From Betaproteobacteria bacterium (GTDB lineage: Bacteria; Pseudomonadota; Gammaproteobacteria; Burkholderiales; Casimicrobiaceae): DNA of 8,382 nucleotides. Positions 1-6,109 of this stretch are shown here, in pieces; position 1 is the first letter of the stretch; each line of letters starts with the position of its first letter. Location of the stretch: contig PLYG01000104.1 of assembly GCA_003153335.1 (NCBI GenBank), positions 1-8,382 on the forward strand, in the 5' to 3' direction. The notes beneath the pieces are model-generated. The model made no database searches, was not told where the DNA came from, and saw only the letters and a program-made list of their open reading frames with translations. Made by a program: the position numbers and the translations under genes.

Positions 1-60
1 GGCTTTTTCACTATGTACGATTTGCCGGAACGCCCAGGGCGCACATTTCAGGAGTCTGTC
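1..60 (+). other. Short leader upstream of the first pilY1 gene
   Basis: All three forward frames are open from the window edge into or close to the pilY1 start. The second frame stops with TGA at 62-64, giving an ATGA overlap with the pilY1 ATG, which is the usual arrangement for a translationally coupled upstream minor-pilin gene. The short peptide that can be read (about 20 residues) does not resemble a PilX tail that I recognise. Whether an upstream gene really ends here therefore cannot be decided from this window. Confidence 0.3.
50..54 (+). promoter_or_regulatory. Ribosome binding site of pilY1 (AGGAG)
   Basis: AGGAG lies six bases before the ATG at 61. It decides the start: the in-frame ATG at 13 has no comparable site, and starting at 61 puts a clean signal peptide at the very N-terminus. 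Confidence 0.8.
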
Positions 61-3000
61 ATGACCAGTAACCGTTTGTGCAAGGGCTCGAGCCGGCTGC
101 TCCTCGGGTTCCTGTTCGCCACCAGCGCCCAGGCAGCGCAGACCGACATCTCCACCGTGCCGCTGGAGACGTATTCGGCGCCCTCGTCGACCGATGTGAA
201 GCCCAACGTGCTGTTCGTCCTCGACGATTCCGGAAGCATGCAATGGGACTTCATGCCCGATTGGGCCTGTTCCTCCAACTACTCGCACCAGCTAAATCCA
301 TACACCTGCAATTCCGCCGGACAGAACGCGTTATCGGCTGACGAGGAATACCTGTTCCGCAACGCGGCGTACAACGGCATTTACTACAATCCGGCGATCA
401 GCTACCAGCCACCGATTCACGTCAGCAGTGCCGGCGCCGCCGATACGACGACCTACCCGAGCCAGACCGGCTTGACGACGGCAACGGGCGCCGGTACCGG
501 AACCACGCCCAACTGGAAGGCCGTCAAGGACGACGCCTACGGCGTCGTGCACATAGACAGCAGCTCGAGCCCATACAAGTCCAACCTGATCTGGGATCCG
601 AGCGGTGCAACCACCACCATCCCCAGCTATTTTTACACGGTCATTCCGGGAGAGTATTGCGCGACGACCGCCCTGCGCGTATGCGTTGCGCAGACGGCGC
701 CGTCGACGACCTATCCGTATCCGGCCACCATCCGCTGGTGCAACAGCGCTGCGTTGACCAACTGCAAGGCGGGTTTCGATGCGACCTACGCGTATGTCCG
801 GATGCCGTCGCCCACCCTGTCCATCTTCACGGTTGCAGGGAGTAGAAACGTACAGGTCAGCGCCGTTACGGTGAGTGGTACCAACATCATGTCCAGCGGC
901 TCGACTACGGCCAGTACCAACCCCATAACCGTGGCCGCCGCCATTGCGTCCAAGATCAATGCCGCGTTCGCCACCAACGGCGGCTACGGCGCCTACGCGT
1001 CCGGCGCAGTCGTCACCATCGCCGCGCCGTATCCGGCGACCATCACGGCCTTGCCCGCGATCAGCAGCAATTGCCCCAGCTCTTGCAGTATTAATATCGC
1101 GATGACCTTTACCGGCACCGGCATGACCTTCGCCCGGCAAGGCAACAACGCGGCGGAAAAAGCCGTGCCGGGCGCCAGCCTGATGACCATGATCACGTCC
1201 GAGCGCACCAGCTACACCTACCCGAACACGGCCGCCAAGGGGGCCAATCGCACCGACTGTTCCGGCACCACCTGCACCTATGCCGAAGCGATGACCAACT
1301 TCGCCAACTGGTGGACCTACTACCGCACGCGGGTGCAGATGATGAAAACCGCCGCGAGCAATGCCTTTTCGCAAATCGATTCGGCGACGGACATTGCGAA
1401 CGGCAGATCCCGCTTTCGCCTCGGCTACATGAGCATCAACAACAATACCAACAGCGACTTCCTCAATCTCGGTGAGTTCACCGGTACGCAAAAGGGCAGC
1501 TGGTACACCAAGCTGATCAGCGCGTATCCCAACAACTCGACACCGCTTGTGCCCGCGCTGTCCACTGCCGGCCAACTGTTTGCGGGCGTTCTCAACGGCG
1601 CGAATTTGAACGGGAGCACGGTGACCGATCCGCTGCAGTATTCCTGCCAGCAAAACTATACGATCCTTTCGACCGACGGGTTCTGGAACACGGGCAGCTC
1701 ATCCAAGCTGGACCAAAGCACAGCGGTGGGCAACCAGGATGCGGGATTGCCCCGCCCACTCTACGACGGGGGCAGCGCCACCACGCAGGCCAGGACCAGC
1801 ACGCTGCAACAACGCACCATCACCATTCAGCCGCAGTCGAGCACAAGCAATCTGCAATCCCGCGCCGGGCCGTTGCAGACCCGTACGTCCAGCAATTACG
1901 GATCCTCATGGACCAGTTGGTCGAACACAAGCTCATGCGTCTGGGATACGAGCGGGGCTAACCTGCGCTCGTGCCAGTATAACTGGGGCGCATGGACCAA
2001 CGCCGGCACCTGCAACAAGAGCTTCAGTACGGGAACATCGGGCACCTGGAGCGGCGACGGTACGGACTGCCAGTACACGGCGTGGACCACCCCTGCCAAC
2101 ACCGCGTCCTGCACGCCCGTAGCCCAGTCGAGCGGACCCAACTTCACGGTGCCTCAGGCGGTACAGTGCACCACGGTCACCACCAATGGTGCGTGGACCA
2201 ACACCGCGTCCTGTACTGCCTCGGCTACTCTCGGCTGCCTCCCATACACGGGCTGGACTTCCTGGTCGAACGTTGCCTCCTGCACACCGGTCGCCCAATC
2301 GACGGGACCCAACTATACCGTGGGCGTGGCAACCGACTGCCAGATCGTCACCAGCGGCGGTACTTCCAATACGCTTTCCGATGTTGCGGCCTACTACTAT
2401 GGGACCGACCTCCGCGATCCGAATGTGGCGGCCGGCACCGGAACGTGCACCGGCCCCATCATCTCTCCGAACACGGTCGCGAACGACCTCTGTGCAAACA
2501 ACGTACCGTCGAACGGCCGTGACGTAGCCACGGCGCAGCACATGACCACCTTCACGCTTGGCCTGGGCGCGCAGGGCCAGATGGTGTTCGACCCAGGCCC
2601 CCCAGATTACTGGAATCAAACGTCCGGGGACTTCTACGATGTCAAGGTCGGCACGACCACGAATACGGCGTCGGGCATTTGCTCCTGGCAGGCCAGCGGA
2701 GCGTGTAACTGGCCCACCCCGGCATCCGGTACAATCACCACCGTCGATGACCTCTGGCATGCGGCGATCGACGGCCGCGGCTCGTACTTCAGCGCAAAGG
2801 ACCCTACATCCCTGGCAGACGCGCTGGCGAGCACCCTGTCGACGATCGCCAATGTCCCGACACCGGGAACCGCCGCTGCCGCGGCGACCAGCAACCCGAA
2901 TATCAGTTCGTCCGACAACTTCGTGTTCAGTTCCTCGTACAAGTCCGTACAGTGGTATGGCGAGATGATACGCCAGCAGATCGACGCGAGCGGGAATCTG

Positions 3001-5001
3001 TCGGCGCAGCAGTGGTCGGCAATGCAGTTGCTCGATTGCGCAACGACCAGCTGGACGGCTAATACCGGTTACCTTGCCGGCAGCGTGTACAAGAATGGCA
3101 CTACCTGCTACACGGTCACGACCGCTTATTCTTCCGGCGCGACGTACGGCGGCGCCGATACCAGCAATACGTCGGTCGTCGCCGGAGCGCCGATCACACG
3201 CACCATTTATACCAAGAGTTCGTCGGCGAACTCGCTGATACCGTTTCTGTGGACCAGCCTGTCGGGGACGCAGCAGGGGTACTTCACGGCGCCAGCCATT
3301 ACCTATGTCGCCGGACCGCCTTCCACCGGACTCTCGCAGTTCTGCACGTCGGGCGCAGGATGCCTGAGCGGCGGCGCGCAAAGCAACAACACGATCGCTA
3401 CCGGCGGCGCCGCCGGCGAGGCCCTGGTCAACTTTCTGCGTGGCGACCGCACTAACGAATCGATATTCTATCGCCAGCGCACCCATGTGCTGGGTGACAT
3501 TGTTTCGTCCGAAGCCCGTTATGTGCAAACGCCCGTGTTCAAGTACGGCGATGCCGGGTACGGTGACTTCAAGATCGCCAAGGTTACACGTAGCGGTACG
3601 GTGTACGTTGGCGCCAACGACGGCATGTTGCATGCGTTCGATGCGGCCACCGGGCAGGAGAACTGGGCCTATATTCCGTCCCTGGTGCTGCCGAACCTTT
3701 ACCAGTTGGCGGACAATAACTATTCGGGACAGCATCAGTACTTCGTGGACAACACACCCGAAGTTGGCGATTTCTGCCCGAACGCGCCGGGATCGGCCTG
3801 CACCTCCAGTCAGTGGAAGACCATATTGGTCGGCGGATTGAACCGGGGCGGCAAGGGCTATTACGCATTGGACATCACGAACCCGGCATCCCCCACGCTG
3901 CTGTGGGAATTCACCGATGTAAATCTCGGCTATTCCTTCGGCAATCCCGTGATCACGAAGCTCCATGACGGAACCTGGGTGGTGATGTTCTCCTCGGGTT
4001 ACAACAACAACGCCAACGGCGGAGATGGGACGGGTCGACTTTATATCCTGAACGCGAACACTGGCACGCTGATCCGCAGCATTGCGAACGCTACAGGTGA
4101 TACCACCACGCCGAGCGGGCTGGGGGGAATCGCCGGCCACGCGCTCTCGCCACAGGTCGACAATTCGTCGATTGCCGTCTATGGTGGAGACCTGCTGGGC
4201 AACCTGTGGCGATTCGACATCAATGGCAATATCGGTGCCGCCGGTTTTGATGCGCAGTTGCTGGCAAGTTTCAAGGACGCCAGCAACAACGCACAATCGA
4301 TCCAGGCCGAACCGACCGTCATCAACCTGAACGGAATCACGATCGTCTTCGCGGGTACTGGCCGTTTTCTGGGCACTACCGACGTGGCTAACGTCCAAAA
4401 CCAGTCTTTCTATGCGGTAAAGGACAACATGGGCTCCACGACCTACGGAGCCATACGCACCGCGGCGACCGGCTTTGTCCAGCAGACGCTGACCAGCGGA
4501 ACGTGTCCGAACACCACTCCTGCCAATACATTTTGTGTGTCAGGGCAGGCGGTTCGCACCAGCAGCAGCAATGCGGTCGACTGGGCCACACAGAACGGCT
4601 GGTACACCGACTTCGTGACCGGCGGCGAGCGCTCGACCACCAACCCGTCCCTGCAGTTGGGCACGCTGCTGTTCACGACCATCACGCCCCAGAGCGGCAG
4701 TGCCAACGCCTGTGGCAACGCCAATGGCACTGCGGACAGCTTTGTCTATGCGCTGGATTACTCGACCGGTGGGGCAGTACAGGGGTCGGGCGGCGTCTCC
4801 GGAGTCAGTCTCGGCAGTGGTTTCGCTACAGCCCCCGTCTTTATCGAACTGGCCAATGGCAGCGTTTCGACGCTCATCCGGGTGTCTGACGGATCGGGTG
4901 GCGGTACTGACATGGGCTCTACCCGGCGCCAAAATCCGCCGGTTCATCCGCCGGGAGCATCAGTTCTCCGCCGGGTTTCCTGGCGTGAACTTCCTACGTA
5001 A
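61..5001 (+). CDS. pilY1: PilY1-type type IV pilus tip protein, large, with inserted modules
   Basis: This is a complete 1646-residue protein. PilY1/PilC proteins are exported, form the type IV pilus tip with minor pilins, and act in pilus assembly, adhesion and surface sensing. A signal peptide covers residues 1-25 (cleavage after Ala-Gln-Ala). The VWFA metal site reads DDSGSM at 55-60 (D55-x-S57-x-S59), and a second conserved VWFA strand reads NYTILSTDG near 532-540. VWFA sequence resumes at about 772 (LSDVAAYYYGTDLRD) and includes AQHMTTFTLGLG at about 826-837, so residues 545-770 interrupt the domain. The PilC/PilY1 beta-propeller occupies about 1120-1600, with VYVGANDGMLHAFD at 1181-1194 and YGGDLLGNLWRFD from 1374. 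The C-terminus RRVSWREL is intact. An RGD lies at 1127-1129. Many family members are about 1000-1300 residues, and the excess here comes from inserts described separately. The family call is firm; the ligand is unknown. Confidence 0.95.
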   Translation: MTSNRLCKGSSRLLLGFLFATSAQAAQTDISTVPLETYSAPSSTDVKPNVLFVLDDSGSMQWDFMPDWACSSNYSHQLNPYTCNSAGQNALSADEEYLFRNAAYNGIYYNPAISYQPPIHVSSAGAADTTTYPSQTGLTTATGAGTGTTPNWKAVKDDAYGVVHIDSSSSPYKSNLIWDPSGATTTIPSYFYTVIPGEYCATTALRVCVAQTAPSTTYPYPATIRWCNSAALTNCKAGFDATYAYVRMPSPTLSIFTVAGSRNVQVSAVTVSGTNIMSSGSTTASTNPITVAAAIASKINAAFATNGGYGAYASGAVVTIAAPYPATITALPAISSNCPSSCSINIAMTFTGTGMTFARQGNNAAEKAVPGASLMTMITSERTSYTYPNTAAKGANRTDCSGTTCTYAEAMTNFANWWTYYRTRVQMMKTAASNAFSQIDSATDIANGRSRFRLGYMSINNNTNSDFLNLGEFTGTQKGSWYTKLISAYPNNSTPLVPALSTAGQLFAGVLNGANLNGSTVTDPLQYSCQQNYTILSTDGFWNTGSSSKLDQSTAVGNQDAGLPRPLYDGGSATTQARTSTLQQRTITIQPQSSTSNLQSRAGPLQTRTSSNYGSSWTSWSNTSSCVWDTSGANLRSCQYNWGAWTNAGTCNKSFSTGTSGTWSGDGTDCQYTAWTTPANTASCTPVAQSSGPNFTVPQAVQCTTVTTNGAWTNTASCTASATLGCLPYTGWTSWSNVASCTPVAQSTGPNYTVGVATDCQIVTSGGTSNTLSDVAAYYYGTDLRDPNVAAGTGTCTGPIISPNTVANDLCANNVPSNGRDVATAQHMTTFTLGLGAQGQMVFDPGPPDYWNQTSGDFYDVKVGTTTNTASGICSWQASGACNWPTPASGTITTVDDLWHAAIDGRGSYFSAKDPTSLADALASTLSTIANVPTPGTAAAAATSNPNISSSDNFVFSSSYKSVQWYGEMIRQQIDASGNLSAQQWSAMQLLDCATTSWTANTGYLAGSVYKNGTTCYTVTTAYSSGATYGGADTSNTSVVAGAPITRTIYTKSSSANSLIPFLWTSLSGTQQGYFTAPAITYVAGPPSTGLSQFCTSGAGCLSGGAQSNNTIATGGAAGEALVNFLRGDRTNESIFYRQRTHVLGDIVSSEARYVQTPVFKYGDAGYGDFKIAKVTRSGTVYVGANDGMLHAFDAATGQENWAYIPSLVLPNLYQLADNNYSGQHQYFVDNTPEVGDFCPNAPGSACTSSQWKTILVGGLNRGGKGYYALDITNPASPTLLWEFTDVNLGYSFGNPVITKLHDGTWVVMFSSGYNNNANGGDGTGRLYILNANTGTLIRSIANATGDTTTPSGLGGIAGHALSPQVDNSSIAVYGGDLLGNLWRFDINGNIGAAGFDAQLLASFKDASNNAQSIQAEPTVINLNGITIVFAGTGRFLGTTDVANVQNQSFYAVKDNMGSTTYGAIRTAATGFVQQTLTSGTCPNTTPANTFCVSGQAVRTSSSNAVDWATQNGWYTDFVTGGERSTTNPSLQLGTLLFTTITPQSGSANACGNANGTADSFVYALDYSTGGAVQGSGGVSGVSLGSGFATAPVFIELANGSVSTLIRVSDGSGGGTDMGSTRRQNPPVHPPGASVLRRVSWRELPT
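820..1110 (+). other. Ala/Ser/Thr-rich beta module inserted in PilY1 (residues about 254-350)
   Basis: This stretch lies between the VWFA metal-site strand and the conserved NFANWWTYYRTRVQMM helix (from about 413), so it interrupts the VWFA region. It has alternating hydrophobic strands with small residues: VSAVTVSGTNIM, then an Ala-rich helix AAAIASKINAAF, then YGAYASGAVVTIAAP, followed by a close Cys pair (CPSSC). The strand, helix (AAxIxxxIN), strand (ASGxxVTIxAP) order resembles small beta modules of phage tail and surface proteins. That resemblance is from memory and was not searched. It could equally be an elaborate loop of the VWFA fold. Confidence 0.5.
1804..1887 (+). repeat. LQxRT heptad-like repeats in PilY1 (residues 582-609)
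   Basis: Four short units begin with Leu/Ile-Gln. LQQRTIT and IQPQSST are adjacent, and after a two-residue step come LQSRAGP and LQTRTSS. Each adjacent pair is spaced exactly seven residues (21 bases), with starts at 1804, 1825, 1852 and 1873. The array runs directly into an Asp-box-like motif (S610-x-N612-x-G614-x2-W617) and then into the Trp/Cys modules. It may be a stalk or linker, or degenerate beta-strands leading into the next domain. Confidence 0.55.
1909..2340 (+). repeat. Five tandem Trp/Cys modules inside the PilY1 VWFA domain (residues 617-760)
   Basis: Five imperfect modules each open with an aromatic or polar residue, two residues and Trp (WTSW, WGAW, YTAW, NGAW, WTSW). Trp-x5-Cys follows in four modules and Trp-x8-Cys in the third, then a second Cys. 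The ten cysteines are at 626/638, 651/670, 684/703, 718/726 and 741/760. Modules 2, 3 and 5 have exactly Cys-x18-Cys, while 1 and 4 are short forms. Modules 3 and 5 are near copies (ASCTPVAQSSGPNFTV against ASCTPVAQSTGPNYTV), 57 residues apart. The even number of cysteines fits disulfide pairing in an exported protein. WxxW followed by cysteines superficially recalls thrombospondin type 1 repeats, but homology is not shown. Confidence 0.85.
3052..3186 (+). other. Carbohydrate-binding-like module in PilY1 (residues about 998-1042)
   Basis: The segment starts SWTANTGYLAGSVYKNG, continues TCYTVTTAYSSGATYGGAD, and ends in SNTSVVAG. The spacing W-x-A-x-T-x-Y-x2-G-x-V, then a turn with Asn-Gly, then Cys-Tyr and TSG-like turns, matches the pattern of small chitin-binding (CBM5/12-like) and phage-tail modules. 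It sits between the VWFA domain and the beta-propeller, preceded by a conserved-looking WYGEMIRQQID stretch. The call rests on pattern only. It could be a family-specific hairpin without sugar affinity. Confidence 0.45.
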
Positions 5002-5401
5002 TAGCGCTGCGCAGTGCCGCAATTCATGCGAACCGGAGGCGATCAATAGCGTGTGGCGACGACTTGCCTGGAATGCTGCACCAGCGGGTCATCCGCGGCG
5101 GGACGTCGATCTCCAGCGGCATGGATCCGCACGCCCAACAGGAACCGCGTTCAGAAGGCGTTGGCTGCAGGCGTTGCACCCCACCGCCGACGTGCCGTTC
5201 GCAGACCGGGTAGACGGCAACTGCGGCTTGGCTGCCGACCAGGACATGGCTCGCTCAGGATTCGGCTCGTTGGCAGACGTAGGCGGTCGTGCACCGTGTC
5301 CGAGTGGCAGGCCGGTGCCGGCTGGAGTGCTGTCCCGAATCGAGCGCGATCTGGAATCGTTGCACGCCGCAAGTACGGATCCCGGCAAGCTGGCGGTCGC
5401 C
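5002..5401 (+). other. 400-base gap without an assignable gene
   Basis: No pilin-type N-terminus (GFTLIE-like) is present, although pilE often follows pilY1 in related operons. The second forward frame has no stop here and continues into the TonB-like gene. Its GC-rich third positions from about 5150 onward look coding-like, and a GGAGG at 5035-5039 lies 11 bases before an in-frame GTG at 5051. The first forward frame and parts of the opposite strand are also open, as expected in GC-rich DNA. I recognise no domain in any frame and see no clear promoter, terminator or repeat. It may be an N-terminal extension of the next gene, a decayed gene, or a true intergenic spacer. Confidence 0.5.
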
Positions 5402-6109
5402 ATGAATAGCACAGGGCAGGACAATGCATGGAAGATTTGCGCCGCTATTGCGGCTTCGTGCGTGATTCATGCCAGCGCCTTCGTGCTGCCATATCTCGGT
5501 ACCGGTGCGGATGCCAGCAGCGCAGCTACGCATTCCGCGGGACCGCCGCAGGGCCGGCTGAATGCCAGGCTGACCAACAATCAGCCGGCGACCCCTGCCG
5601 ATCCCGGGCTCTTCGCGGCGGGGCAGAATGACGCCGTCGATGTGCCAGCTGGCAGTCCGACAGCGACAGAGGAGCGCCCCGCAGCGCCGCAACGCAGCGG
5701 ACTGGGTCTGCTGCCAATCGAAGGCATCACCTACTACGCGAGCAGCCAACTGACCAAACGGCCCACGCCGCTCAATGAGGTTGCGCTCGACGACCCGGCA
5801 ATCGTGCCCGTTATCGCGTCTGGGAAAATGGTCATGACCCTGTGGATCAGCGCCCAGGGCGAGGTCGAAAATGCCGCAGTTGAGGAATCCGAACTTCCCG
5901 GCCTGTTCACGAGGCCGGCGATCGAGGCGTTCAAACGGCTGCGGTTCAGGCCGGGCGAACTGAATGGACGAAGTGTCGGCACGATCATGAAAATCGAAGT
6001 GAACTACGAGGACGAGCGAGCATCGGGCAAGTCGCCAGCCAGGGTATTTGCGGGCGACGCGGTTGCGAACCCGAATCCGGCAGTCGCCTCGCCTACGGCC
6101 CCGAACTGA
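5402..6109 (+). CDS. TonB-family energy transducer-like protein
   Basis: The 235-residue protein has the TonB plan. A short cytoplasmic tail is followed by one N-terminal membrane segment (about residues 11-28), a Pro/Ala-rich periplasmic spacer (about 30-105) without Lys-Pro/Glu-Pro repeats, and a C-terminal TonB domain (about 141-203). The domain begins GKMVMTLWISAQGEVENA and includes AIEAFKRLRFRPGELNGR. The membrane segment contains S19-x3-H23, the Ser/His signature of TonB helices that engage ExbB/ExbD, and this supports the start at 5402. Weakness: no good ribosome binding site precedes it, so an upstream in-frame start (ATG 5246 or GTG 5051) is possible. About 32 residues extend past the TonB domain, and their codons overlap the end of the opposing gene. 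No exbB, exbD or receptor gene is adjacent, so the partner is unknown. It follows pilY1 in the same orientation but 400 bases away. Confidence 0.85.
   Translation: MNSTGQDNAWKICAAIAASCVIHASAFVLPYLGTGADASSAATHSAGPPQGRLNARLTNNQPATPADPGLFAAGQNDAVDVPAGSPTATEERPAAPQRSGLGLLPIEGITYYASSQLTKRPTPLNEVALDDPAIVPVIASGKMVMTLWISAQGEVENAAVEESELPGLFTRPAIEAFKRLRFRPGELNGRSVGTIMKIEVNYEDERASGKSPARVFAGDAVANPNPAVASPTAPN
6093..6109. other. 17-bp convergent overlap of the tonB-like and second pilY1 genes
   Basis: The tonB-like gene stops with TGA at 6107-6109. The opposing gene stops with TAG read on the minus strand at 6095-6093. The last codons of both genes share these bases, leaving no intergenic space for separate terminators. 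Confidence 0.85.

Noticed and set aside
13..15. ATG at 13 as the start of the first pilY1
   Set aside because: It would put 16 charged residues before the signal peptide and has no ribosome binding site. The ATG at 61 has AGGAG at the right distance.
331..1653. Second long minus-strand open frame (440 codons) opposite the N-terminal half of pilY1
   Set aside because: It has the same Arg/Gly/Ala-rich shadow composition, no start context, and no family motif.
3401..3416. Perfect 16-bp palindrome (CCGGCGGC and its complement)
   Set aside because: It encodes a Gly/Ala-rich linker in a GC-rich gene and is within chance expectation for such sequence. It has no partner copy or context suggesting a binding site.
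1933..4398. Long open frame on the minus strand (821 codons) opposite pilY1
   Set aside because: It lies wholly opposite a gene with clear signal peptide, VWFA and propeller motifs. Its translation is rich in Arg and Gly with no recognisable domain, as expected for an antisense shadow in GC-rich DNA.
5089..5424. Minus-strand open frame in the gap between pilY1 and the TonB-like gene
   Set aside because: It has no recognisable domain, low-complexity Arg/Pro/Ser composition and no ribosome binding site, and other frames are equally open.
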